A stretch of 32,534 nucleotides of DNA. It comes from Acidobacteriota bacterium (GTDB taxonomy: Bacteria; Acidobacteriota; Vicinamibacteria; Vicinamibacterales; UBA8438). The DNA lies in NCBI GenBank assembly GCA_026708265.1, contig JAPOVI010000055.1:1-32534 (forward strand), written 5' to 3'. This document shows positions 1-7,022 of the stretch, piece by piece. Positions within the stretch are counted from its first letter, which is position 1, and every line of letters begins with the position of its first letter. The position numbers were made by a program, and so were the translations under genes. The notes beneath the pieces were generated by a model. It did no database searches and had not been told where the DNA came from. It worked only from the letters and a program-made list of their open reading frames with translations.

Positions 1-68
1 CCGCCGCACAGCATCGCGCACAGCAGCACCGCGACCGCCGCGCGTGTCCGTTGGCTCGTCCCGATCAT
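1..68 (-). CDS. N-terminus of a secreted protein (truncated by window edge)
   Basis: Reading leftward from ATG at 68, the only visible part is 22 residues: a short Arg-containing start (MIGTSQRTR), then a hydrophobic Ala/Val/Leu/Cys stretch that runs off the window. This is the shape of a Sec signal peptide or an N-terminal membrane anchor. The cysteines in the stretch leave a lipoprotein possible, but no lipobox can be confirmed. The gene is divergent from the toxin-type pair starting at 177, leaving about 108 bases for both promoters. No function can be given. Confidence 0.45.
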   Translation of the reverse strand, partial: MIGTSQRTRAAVAVLLCAMLCG

Positions 69-143
69 CCGTCAAGAATAGCAGCGGGCTGGACGGCAGG
101 TCCCCGCCGGCTGTCGCAAGGTAACCCCGCGAGAACGCTACCG

Positions 144-149
144 TAGAAT
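144..149 (+). promoter_or_regulatory. Possible -10 box (TAGAAT) for the 177-1561 pair
   Basis: TAGAAT lies 27 bases before the GTG at 177 in the divergent gap 69-176. No convincing -35 hexamer is found 16-18 bases upstream. An AGGGAAGG ribosome-binding sequence at about 164-172 supports the GTG start. Weak call by eye. Confidence 0.25.
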
Positions 150-176
150 CGGACGGCCGGAATCAGGGAAGGCGCA

Positions 177-635
177 GTGGGAACCAGGCAGGAGATCCGG
201 ACCTGGGCCGAGCGGGAAACGCGACGGCGCGCGGCCGAGCACGCGCGCGCCGCTGCGGTGGACCTGGGCCCGCCCGAACGATACGACGACGAGTACACCC
301 CGACCGAGATGCTGCTGCGCCTGCGTCCGGACGCGGATCCGGACGCCACGGGCCCGCGTTCGCAGACCGTGCGCTCGGTCATCTGCGGCCGGTGCGCCGG
401 GTGGTCGAGGCCGCCGAGACCGGAGGACGTGTACGAGGCGATGCGGGCGGCGAACCGAACCCGGGACCAGCGAAGCGCGATCGCGGTACTCACGCGGGAG
501 GCGAACTTCGAGGAACTCATGAATGCGCACCTCGAGGGCGCGTTCACGTGGCGGCAGCTCGTGCGGGCGTTCCAGGAACGGCAGCACGTGCCGCGAAGCC
601 GAGCCGGCTTTCTGAGAAGGTTCGCGCAGCGATGA
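177..635 (+). CDS. Unrecognised 152-residue protein coupled to an AbiEii-type toxin
   Basis: I do not recognise this protein. It starts at GTG behind an AGGGAAGG ribosome-binding sequence. It is charged and mostly helical-looking: an Arg/Glu/Ala-rich N-terminus (residues 1-35), a middle part with a CGRC pair (about 70-73), and a C-terminal helical half containing an FEEL...FTWRQLVRAF segment. No signal peptide or membrane segment is visible. Its stop overlaps the ATG of the next gene (ATGA at 632-635), so the two are almost certainly co-translated. That position before a nucleotidyltransferase toxin is where an antitoxin such as AbiEi usually sits. I see no winged-helix AbiEi signature, however, so an antitoxin role is inferred from context only. 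It could instead be a regulator or a target-recognition partner. Confidence 0.7.
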   Translation: MGTRQEIRTWAERETRRRAAEHARAAAVDLGPPERYDDEYTPTEMLLRLRPDADPDATGPRSQTVRSVICGRCAGWSRPPRPEDVYEAMRAANRTRDQRSAIAVLTREANFEELMNAHLEGAFTWRQLVRAFQERQHVPRSRAGFLRRFAQR

Positions 636-1561
636 TCGAGACGCTGACCCTGCCGGAACCGGCCCGGAGCCTGTGGCTGGAGAAGCGGGACATCATCCGG
701 AGCCTGCCCGGGGAATCCGGAAAGCGACCGGGCCGCGCTCACCTGTGCGGCGGAACGATCCTCGCCGCCCGCCTGGGGCATCGATTGAGCACGGACATCG
801 ACCTCCTGTTCACGGACCGGGAGAGCCTCATCGACCTCTGCCAGGGAGACGAGAACGACATCGTCGAGCTGCTGCAAGGAGAGCCCGAACGGATCGACGG
901 GAGGCACATCCGGGTGAGCTTCGGCACCGGGAGCATCGACCTGACGGTCCTGCGGCCGATTCCCCCCGAAGGGCAGCACGAAGCGGTTGTCGAGGGCCGG
1001 CGGGAGATGGTGCTGACGAACATGCAGATCCTCGCCGGGAAACTCGAGCGGGCGGAGGCCGTGCTCGTGCGCGACGTCGTCGACGTGCTGGTGGCGGCCG
1101 AGAGGGACCGGGCCGCGCTCGCCGGCGCGGTCAGTCTCCTGCCGCAGACGAGTGCCGCGGCCATCGCCCACGCATGGAGGAGCGCGAACGAGGATCTCGC
1201 TGACGAGTTGCCCACGGAGATCCACGAGCTGGATCCCAGTATCCGGCTGGATCCGACGAGGCTGGGAGGCGACGCGGCGGACGCCCTGCTGGCGCACCGC
1301 TACCGGCGGGTCGCGATCGACGTCGGCGAGAAGGAGCTTGCGATCGCGAAGACCATCGCCGGCGGTCCACTGCCGACGGAGCGCTACGCGACGAGCGATG
1401 CGGCGCGAGCCATCGTGGCCTCGGGAATCAGCGGCTACCTCAACAGCCACGGTCCGGTTTCCGGAGCCGCGCTGATCGCGCAAGTGTGCGAGAGCCGCGG
1501 CAAGCGGCGGAAATGGTCGTTCGACACCGGAACGCCGAGGGGCGGCGGCGCTTCCCCGTGA
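632..1561 (+). CDS. AbiEii/AbiGii (MenT-like) nucleotidyltransferase, putative toxin
   Basis: The protein has 309 residues. It carries the hallmark of the AbiEii/DUF1814 branch of the DNA polymerase beta nucleotidyltransferase superfamily: CGGTILAARLGHRLSTDIDLLF at about residues 47-68, that is GG(T)xLA followed by HRxSxDID, whose aspartates bind metal. A later KLERAEAVLVRDVVD segment matches the family K...R.....RD..D block. Characterised members (AbiE, MenT) transfer nucleotides to tRNA 3' ends and stop growth until countered by an antitoxin; abortive infection is the usual role. The start is the ATG overlapping the stop of the preceding gene (ATGA); longer upstream extensions of this frame run inside that gene and are not credible. 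The C-terminal 60 residues are variable. The family call is firm, the toxin role is inferred. Confidence 0.82.
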   Translation: MIETLTLPEPARSLWLEKRDIIRSLPGESGKRPGRAHLCGGTILAARLGHRLSTDIDLLFTDRESLIDLCQGDENDIVELLQGEPERIDGRHIRVSFGTGSIDLTVLRPIPPEGQHEAVVEGRREMVLTNMQILAGKLERAEAVLVRDVVDVLVAAERDRAALAGAVSLLPQTSAAAIAHAWRSANEDLADELPTEIHELDPSIRLDPTRLGGDAADALLAHRYRRVAIDVGEKELAIAKTIAGGPLPTERYATSDAARAIVASGISGYLNSHGPVSGAALIAQVCESRGKRRKWSFDTGTPRGGGASP

Positions 1562-1615
1562 GAACCTCGACCGCCGGATCCACAGCGCGCGTCCGGGTCG
1601 CGCGGGCCCGGAGCA

Positions 1616-2689
1616 TCAGCGCGGGCCCGGTAGCTCCCAAGTGGCCGCGTTCCGCGGACCGAACTCGCGTGCCGCCGCGAGGATGCCCCGCATGATGGCC
1701 GCGTTGCCCTCGTGGCACGCGAACTCGTAGATGTGCGCGTCCTGCCGCTTGAGGGTGACGACCGCCGTCCACGGCCTCTCCCAGGTCGTCGGGTCGTCGA
1801 AGGTGAGCTCGTAGCGGATCGCGTCCGACGCAACACGGGTGAAGCGCTCCACGAGGCGCAGGTTCTCGCCGGCTCCGAGGAAGTTGGCCTGCGACGAGAA
1901 GCTCGCGGTTTCGACGAGCAGCGTGTCCCCGTCCCAGCGCCCCACCGAGTCGCCGTGCCACTGGCGGATGCGCGGGGAAGGATGCGGCGATCCGTCCAGG
2001 CGCACGATTCGTGCGTCGTGGTTCGTCTCCATCACGAGGACGAAGTACCCCGGAGACTGGAAGATCTGGTAGTAGCCGTACAGGGGGTCGCCGCGCGGGC
2101 CGGGGCCGATGCGCGGCATCCCCGGCGTCACGCAGCGGGCCCGGCTGTTGAGGTCCTCCGGTCCCGCAGGATCCACATCGCGGGCGGTCAGCGCCTCCCA
2201 GCGCTCGGCCGCCGCCGGCAGCAGCGCCGGCAGCCTGCCGTCGGGCGGGTCCACGATCTGCGACGTGCGGTTGTCGAACTCCCGCTCCACCATGAAGTTC
2301 GAGCTGCGGTTCGCCCCGCGTCTCCGGAAGGAGTCGACATCCGCCAGGGCGGTCAGGAAGAGCGTGTCCCCGATGGCGAGGTCCGCGTCGTTCTCCTTGA
2401 AGATCCGGTCCGCCCGCCGCGACAGCTCGGCCACTTCCTCGTCGGTGAGAAGCTCTCTCCCGGCCAGGGCCGGCGGCCGCTCGAAGGGCGTCGCGCTCGT
2501 GTTCAACCAGACGCCCTGCAGGTCCGGCTGCCCGTCCGGCGTGCGCGGCGCGGTCCACGGGGCGGCCGCGGGTGTCGACGCGGGTTCCGAGGCGGCCCCG
2601 CGCGGCTGGGCTGCCGCGGGCGGCGACGCCGGCGCAACGACGGTGAGGGTCGCCAGAGCGCTCACGAACGCGAATCGCAGATCCATCAT
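1616..2689 (-). CDS. Secreted protein, paralogue 1 of a three-member family of unknown function
   Basis: The protein has 357 residues with a clear Sec signal peptide (MMDLRFAFVSALATLTVVAPA, then PPAAAQ) and an Ala/Pro-rich spacer. The mature part begins with RTPDGQPDLQGVW. Later landmarks are ERP, a VDPPDGRLP segment, YYQIFQSPGYFVLVMETNHDARIVRLDG, the block IRQWHGDSVGRWDGDTLLVET, LVERFTR, DDPTTWERPW and a C-terminal YEFACHEGN. The same landmarks in the same order occur at 7023-8018, and the N-terminal ones at 32070-32534. The family is common in multiple copies in Acidobacteriota. I know of no assigned activity; the conserved Trp, Asp and His residues suggest a periplasmic beta-rich fold. The gene is convergent with the toxin gene and divergent from the decarboxylase operon. 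Confidence 0.85.
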   Translation of the reverse strand: MMDLRFAFVSALATLTVVAPASPPAAAQPRGAASEPASTPAAAPWTAPRTPDGQPDLQGVWLNTSATPFERPPALAGRELLTDEEVAELSRRADRIFKENDADLAIGDTLFLTALADVDSFRRRGANRSSNFMVEREFDNRTSQIVDPPDGRLPALLPAAAERWEALTARDVDPAGPEDLNSRARCVTPGMPRIGPGPRGDPLYGYYQIFQSPGYFVLVMETNHDARIVRLDGSPHPSPRIRQWHGDSVGRWDGDTLLVETASFSSQANFLGAGENLRLVERFTRVASDAIRYELTFDDPTTWERPWTAVVTLKRQDAHIYEFACHEGNAAIMRGILAAAREFGPRNAATWELPGPR

Positions 2690-3023
2690 GGTTCGTCCGA
2701 GCCCCCGCGCAGGAAGAGCCGCTCGACCGACGAGCGTACGGGCGACGGGACGCCGGCCGGGTCAGCGTGGACCGCGCCCGTCGCCGACGCGGTTCGCCGA
2801 GCCGCCGAGGAACAGCCGTTCCCCGTTGGCGAGCACGAAGTTGCGTCCGCCGCCGTGCCGGCGAACGCTCGCTGCTGCAGCACGGGATGCACCCTCCCTC
2901 CCGGACGGGCCGGTCGCCCGGAGTCCGGGACACCAGGGCCCATTATCCATCAAGGGCCATCCTGGCCGCCGCCCGGAGGCGAGGCCGGCCGATTTGCTAA
3001 GATGATTGGCGCAGGACACACCC
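2690..3023. other. 334-base gap with an imperfect direct repeat and a possible gene remnant
   Basis: This gap separates the secreted protein (minus) from the decarboxylase operon (plus). Two similar segments, 2690-2724 and 2791-2821, both read on the minus strand as an ERLFL(G/R)GGS peptide but in different frames. The second lies at the end of a minus-strand frame (stop near 2762) with the protein-like string NFVLANGERLFLGGSAN. This looks like a duplicated scrap of a C-terminal coding end rather than an intact gene. TAAGAT at 2998-3003, 20 bases before the ATG at 3024, could be a -10 box for the operon; no good -35 is seen. Confidence 0.3.
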
Positions 3024-4889
3024 ATGGCTGATACGGGCGGGGAGTCGCGGCCCGCTGACGACGGCGAACCCACGGACCTGGCAGGCGGGCTCGAGGATCA
3101 CCCGCCGCCCCCGAAGGTCGACGGACCGGGGCTCGGCGGAGTCGCCGTTTCGACCCGGGCGATCACGACCACCGTCGCCGGCGCCGCGGCATGGGCGAGC
3201 CTTCGCGCCCTGATGCGCCGGCGCTCCCGCAAGAAGCAGCGGGATCTGCCGCTGGCGGCCGATCTCGCGGCAGGCACCGCGGGGACGCGCACGCCGGCGG
3301 ACACCGACGCGGGAACCTCGTCCGGCAACGGGCACCCACCGCAGGACGCGGCGGATCAGGTCGCCGACCGGCGCGCGGCCGCGGAAGCCGGGGGCGGCCC
3401 TGCCCGCCTCGAGGCGCAGCGCGCGCGGGGCAAGTACACCGTCCGCGAGCGCATCGAGAAGGTGGTGGACCCCGGTACGTTCGAGGAGCTGGGCCCGCAC
3501 GTCGAGCACCGCCATTCGGCCCTCGGCCTCGACCGGCAGCGGTTCCCCGGCGACGGCGTGGTGACCGGCTTCGGGATGATCGACGGGCGGCGTGCCGCCC
3601 TCTTCGCGCAGGACTTCACGGTGCTCGGCGGCTCGTTCTCCGAGGCCCAGGCCGCGAAGGTCGGCCGCCTCCTCGAGGCCGCCACCGCCGCCGGGCTGCC
3701 CACGGTGGCGCTGCTCGACTCGGTCGGAGCGCGCATCCAGGAGGGGGTGTGGAGCCTGGCGGGCTTCGGCGACCTCTTCTGGCGCAACACGCAGGCCAGC
3801 GGCGTCGTGCCGCAGATCAGCGTCATGCTCGGGCCCTGCGCCGGCGGGGCCGTGTACTCCCCGGGGCTGACCGATTTCGTCATCATGACGCGCGGCAGCA
3901 GCCACATGTTCATCACCGGGCCCGACGTCATCCGGACCGTCACCGGTGAGGAGGTCGATCTCGAGGCGCTCGGCGGCGCCGACGTGCACGCCGGGGAATC
4001 GGGGGTGGCGCACTTCGTGGCCGAGGACGAGGACGCGGCCTTGGGCCTGGCCCGGCGTCTGCTCGGCTACCTGCCGTCGAACAACGCCGACGACCCGCCG
4101 GCGCTCGTGCCGGACGACGGCCTGATTCCCGACGCCGACGCCCTCGACGGCGTGATTCCGGCCTCCACCGAGCTGGCGTACGACGTGCGGGACGTCATCC
4201 GGCTGATCGCCGACCGCGATTCGCTGCTGGAGGTGCACGCGGACTTCGCTCCCAACGCCGTCGTGGGGTTGGCGCGGATCGCGGGGCGCGTGGCGGCCTT
4301 CGTCGCCAACCAGCCCGCGCGGCTGGCGGGCGTGCTCGACATCGACGCTTCCGACAAGATCGCCCGCTTCATCCGCTTCGCCGACGCGTTCAACATCCCG
4401 ATCGTGACGCTGGTCGACTGCCCCGGCTTCCTCCCCGGCACCGGACAGGAGCACGACGGCATCATCCGCCACGGGGCCAAGATCGTCTACGCCTTCTCCG
4501 AGGCCACCGTCCCGAAGATCTCGGTGGTGCTGCGCAAGGCGTACGGCGGCGCCTACATCGTCATGAGCAGTCGCATGATCCGCACCGACGTCTGCCTGGC
4601 CTGGCCGACGGCGGAGATCGCGGTCATGGGCGCGAAGGGAGCCGTCAGCGTGCTCTACGGCCGCCAACTGGCCGCCACCGGAGAGCTGACCCGCGACGCG
4701 GAGCGGGCCCGGCTCGAGAGCGAGTACCAGAAGGAGTTCAACTCGCCCTTCGTCGCCGCGGCGTCAGGCCACATCGACGACGTCATCTACCCGCGCGAGA
4801 CGCGGGCGCGGTTGACCGCCGCCCTCGAGTTCCTGCGCGACAAGCAGACCGCCTCGTTGCCGAAGAAGCACGGCAACATGCCGCTCTGA
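3024..4889 (+). CDS. mmdA: Biotin-dependent acyl-CoA decarboxylase alpha subunit (carboxyltransferase), methylmalonyl-CoA type
   Basis: The protein has 621 residues. From about residue 110 onward it is a full carboxyltransferase of the propionyl-CoA carboxylase beta / methylmalonyl-CoA decarboxylase alpha family. Landmarks are ARGKYTVRERIEK, LLDSVGARIQEG, the oxyanion loop GPCAGGAVYSPGLTDF, FITGPDVIRTVTGEEV, PGFLPGTGQEHDGIIRHGAK, RKAYGGAYIVMSS and AWPTAEIAVMGAKGA. It takes CO2 from the acyl-CoA onto carrier biotin. The downstream delta, gamma and beta subunits show it belongs to a sodium-pumping decarboxylase rather than a carboxylase, since no biotin carboxylase is present. Unusual is an extra N-terminus of roughly 100 residues containing a short hydrophobic stretch followed by RALMRRRSRKK, a possible membrane-proximal anchor. 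The ATG at 3024 was chosen over a TTG at 3006. Methylmalonyl-CoA is the likeliest substrate; glutaconyl-CoA cannot be excluded. Confidence 0.88.
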   Translation: MADTGGESRPADDGEPTDLAGGLEDHPPPPKVDGPGLGGVAVSTRAITTTVAGAAAWASLRALMRRRSRKKQRDLPLAADLAAGTAGTRTPADTDAGTSSGNGHPPQDAADQVADRRAAAEAGGGPARLEAQRARGKYTVRERIEKVVDPGTFEELGPHVEHRHSALGLDRQRFPGDGVVTGFGMIDGRRAALFAQDFTVLGGSFSEAQAAKVGRLLEAATAAGLPTVALLDSVGARIQEGVWSLAGFGDLFWRNTQASGVVPQISVMLGPCAGGAVYSPGLTDFVIMTRGSSHMFITGPDVIRTVTGEEVDLEALGGADVHAGESGVAHFVAEDEDAALGLARRLLGYLPSNNADDPPALVPDDGLIPDADALDGVIPASTELAYDVRDVIRLIADRDSLLEVHADFAPNAVVGLARIAGRVAAFVANQPARLAGVLDIDASDKIARFIRFADAFNIPIVTLVDCPGFLPGTGQEHDGIIRHGAKIVYAFSEATVPKISVVLRKAYGGAYIVMSSRMIRTDVCLAWPTAEIAVMGAKGAVSVLYGRQLAATGELTRDAERARLESEYQKEFNSPFVAAASGHIDDVIYPRETRARLTAALEFLRDKQTASLPKKHGNMPL

Positions 4890-4896
4890 GTCCACC

Positions 4897-5265
4897 ATGT
4901 CGCCCGAGCTCCAGGCCGTGTTGGAGATCGCGGCCGCCGGGTCGACGCTGCTGTTCGCGGCGCTGGCCGGCCTCATCGGCCTGATGTACGTGCTGACGGC
5001 GCCGTGGAGCACGCGCCGGCCGACGCTCCGCACGGAGGCTGCGCGGCCGGCCCTCGACGACGCGCGGTCGGGAAGCGGATTCGGCCCCGAGGACCGCGCG
5101 GAGCGGGCTCGCCGGGAACGTGCCGTCGCCCTGGCGGTGGCGGTGGCCCGCGCGGAGTTGGAGCGTCCGGCCGCGGGCGAGGGATCGACCGAATGGCGCC
5201 GGGCGCATCGCACGCGACTGATGGATCGCCCCAGCACGCGGGCGGCCTCCAGGCGGGGGAGATGA
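4897..5265 (+). CDS. Small membrane subunit of sodium-pumping decarboxylase (OadG/delta-like)
   Basis: The protein has 122 residues. Residues about 10-32 form one hydrophobic helix (AGSTLLFAALAGLIGLMYVL). The rest is an Arg/Ala/Glu-rich cytoplasmic tail. This size and architecture, and its position between the carboxyltransferase and biotin carrier genes, match the OadG / MmdD assembly subunit, which tethers the alpha subunit to the membrane beta subunit. Sequence similarity in this family is poor, so the call rests mainly on topology and synteny. It starts 7 bases after the alpha stop. Its own stop lies in a 14-base tandem repeat that also contains the next gene's ribosome-binding site and start. 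Confidence 0.7.
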   Translation: MSPELQAVLEIAAAGSTLLFAALAGLIGLMYVLTAPWSTRRPTLRTEAARPALDDARSGSGFGPEDRAERARRERAVALAVAVARAELERPAAGEGSTEWRRAHRTRLMDRPSTRAASRRGR

Positions 5266-5283
5266 AGCGAGGGAGATGAAGCG
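5257..5283 (+). repeat. 14-base tandem duplication of a ribosome-binding site and start codon
   Basis: GGGAGATGAAGCG occurs at 5257-5269 and again at 5271-5283, a period of 14. The second copy is the real ribosome-binding site and ATG (5276) of the biotin carrier. The first copy's ATG (5262) opens a five-codon frame that stops in the second copy, and it overlaps the stop codon of the preceding gene. Confidence 0.7.
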
Positions 5284-5806
5284 CTATCGCGTCACTGTCG
5301 ACGGTCGCGAGTACGACGTCGAGGTCGACGACCCTCGCGCCCACCCGGTGACGGCGCGCCTCGACGGAGTCGTCTACTCGGTCGATGTCCACGTGCCGCG
5401 GGCCGGGGCGAACCCCGTCGAGCGCCCGGCGGCGGACGAAGCCGTGCCGCCTACCGTCCGGACGCCGGAGCCCGCCGGGACGGAGGGTGCGGTGGCGCCG
5501 GCGGCTGCCGCGTCCGCGCCGGAGAGCGTCGCGGGCGAGCCCGGGGCGACAGCCGCCGCCGCGGCCTCCGAGGCGAGCGGGGCCGCTCCTCAGACGATGA
5601 CCGCGCCGATCCCGGGCGTCGTAGCGTCGGTCGTGGCCAACGTGGGCCAGGTGGTGAAACGCGGCGACGAGCTGCTCACGCTCGAAGCGATGAAGATGTT
5701 CAACGTCCTGCGCTCCCCCTGGGCCGGGAGGGTCACCACCCTGCACGTCTCGAAGGGCGAGCACGTCAACCAGGGACAGCCCCTGGTGACGTTCGGCCGG
5801 AGATAG
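5276..5806 (+). CDS. mmdC: Biotin carboxyl carrier subunit (gamma) of the acyl-CoA decarboxylase
   Basis: The protein has 176 residues. An N-terminal MKRYRVTVDGREYDVEV segment (1-40) is typical of these carriers. A long Ala/Pro/Glu-rich flexible linker follows (about 42-100). The C-terminal biotinyl domain starts at about residue 103 (MTAPIPGVVASVVANVGQ) and carries the biotinylation motif EAMKM, with Lys140 the predicted biotinyl-lysine and the target of a BirA-type ligase encoded elsewhere. The domain swings between the alpha carboxyltransferase site and the membrane beta subunit. A GGGAG ribosome-binding sequence sits directly before ATG 5276. The family is certain; its role in this complex follows from the operon. 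Confidence 0.92.
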   Translation: MKRYRVTVDGREYDVEVDDPRAHPVTARLDGVVYSVDVHVPRAGANPVERPAADEAVPPTVRTPEPAGTEGAVAPAAAASAPESVAGEPGATAAAAASEASGAAPQTMTAPIPGVVASVVANVGQVVKRGDELLTLEAMKMFNVLRSPWAGRVTTLHVSKGEHVNQGQPLVTFGRR

Positions 5807-5842
5807 GCCGATTCCCCCGCATCGCGCGCCCACCCTCCGGAC

Positions 5843-6937
5843 ATGATGCCCGCGGTCGGCCCGGGGACGGTGCTGATGTTCGCGGTGGGGGGGCTCCTGA
5901 TCTACCTCGCCATCGGCCGCCGCTACGAGCCGACGCTGCTCCTGCCGATCGGCTTCGGCGTGCTGCTCGGCAACCTCCCCGACTCCCCGCTCAACGAGCC
6001 GGGCGGGATGCTGCACTTCCTGAACGAGTACGGCATCCAGACGGAGCTGTTCCCGCTCTTCATCTTCATCGGCATCGGCGCGATGATGGACTTCCGTCCG
6101 CTCCTCTCGCAGCCGGTGCTGGCGCTGCTGGGCGCGGCCGGGCAACTCGGCATCTTCGCCACGCTGCTTCTCGCGACGCTCATCGGGTTTCCGCTGAACC
6201 AGGCCGCCTCGATCGCCGTGATCGGCGCCATCGACGGGCCGACGAGCATCTACGTCTCGTCCATCCTCGCGCCGGAGCTCCTCGCGCCCATCGCGGTTAC
6301 GGCCTACTCCTACATGAGTCTCGTGCCGATCATCCAGCCGCCCATCATGCGGCTGCTCACGACGCGCGCCGAGCGCCGCATCCGGATGGAGTACGCGCCC
6401 CGGCCGGTCTCGCGCGGGGCGGTCATCGCGTTCCCGATCGTCGTCACCGTCGTCATCGGCGTTCTCGTGCCGCAGTCCGCGCCGCTGGTCGCCACGCTGA
6501 TGCTCGGCAGCCTGCTGAAGGAGTCCGGCGTCGTGCAGCAGCTCTCGCGGTCGGCCTCGAACGAGCTCATCAACCTGTCGACGCTCTTCCTGGGCCTGAC
6601 CGTCGGCAGCCTCATGCAGGCGGAGACCTTCCTGCAGGCCACCACCCTCCTCATCCTCCTGCTGGGCCTGGCCGCCTTCGCGCTCGACACCGTGGCCGGC
6701 GTCTGCTTCGGGAAGATCCTGGCCCTGGTCACGCGCGGCCGCATCAACCCGCTGGTCGGGGCGGCCGGCATCAGCGCCTTCCCGATGAGCGGCCGGCTGG
6801 TCCAGCGCGTCGCGCAGGACGAGGATTTCACCAACCACGTGCTGATGCACGCGATGGGCGCCAACACGGCGGGTCAGCTCGGCTCGGTAATCGCCGGCGG
6901 GGTGCTCCTCACGCTGGTGATGAACATGCTGGGGTAG
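5843..6937 (+). CDS. mmdB: Sodium-translocating decarboxylase beta subunit (OadB/MmdB/GcdB)
   Basis: This is a 364-residue polytopic membrane protein with about nine to eleven hydrophobic helices. It decarboxylates carboxybiotin and uses the energy to export sodium. The residues known to matter in the Klebsiella OadB family are present: the aspartate in IGAIDGPTSIY, the tyrosine in AYSYMSLVPIIQPPIM, and the Asn and Ser in INPLVGAAGISAFPMS. The pump is therefore predicted to be functional. The start is ATG 5843, with a second ATG directly after. It is the last gene of the four-gene operon, 36 bases after the biotin carrier. The downstream gap is short and convergent with the gene at 7023. The subunit does not itself tell which acyl-CoA is used. 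Confidence 0.93.
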   Translation: MMPAVGPGTVLMFAVGGLLIYLAIGRRYEPTLLLPIGFGVLLGNLPDSPLNEPGGMLHFLNEYGIQTELFPLFIFIGIGAMMDFRPLLSQPVLALLGAAGQLGIFATLLLATLIGFPLNQAASIAVIGAIDGPTSIYVSSILAPELLAPIAVTAYSYMSLVPIIQPPIMRLLTTRAERRIRMEYAPRPVSRGAVIAFPIVVTVVIGVLVPQSAPLVATLMLGSLLKESGVVQQLSRSASNELINLSTLFLGLTVGSLMQAETFLQATTLLILLLGLAAFALDTVAGVCFGKILALVTRGRINPLVGAAGISAFPMSGRLVQRVAQDEDFTNHVLMHAMGANTAGQLGSVIAGGVLLTLVMNMLG

Positions 6938-6967
6938 AGCCGGAGCCCGCCGCCAACCGGGCCGCCT

Positions 6968-6994
6968 CGAGCCCGGACTGCGGATCCGGGCCCG
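6968..6994. terminator. Possible bidirectional GC hairpin between convergent genes
   Basis: GCCCGG at 6971-6976 pairs with CCGGGC at 6986-6991 around a 9-base loop, with imperfect extension on both sides. It lies in the 85-base gap between the beta subunit stop and the convergent secreted protein gene. No T-run follows, so termination is only suggested by position. Confidence 0.3.
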
Positions 6995-7022
6995 AGCGGC
7001 GGATCTGCACGCCCGGCTCGGC

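Noticed and set aside
2997..4667. Long minus-strand open frame opposite the carboxyltransferase
   Set aside because: Antisense shadow with no recognisable motif; the plus strand encodes a full conserved enzyme.
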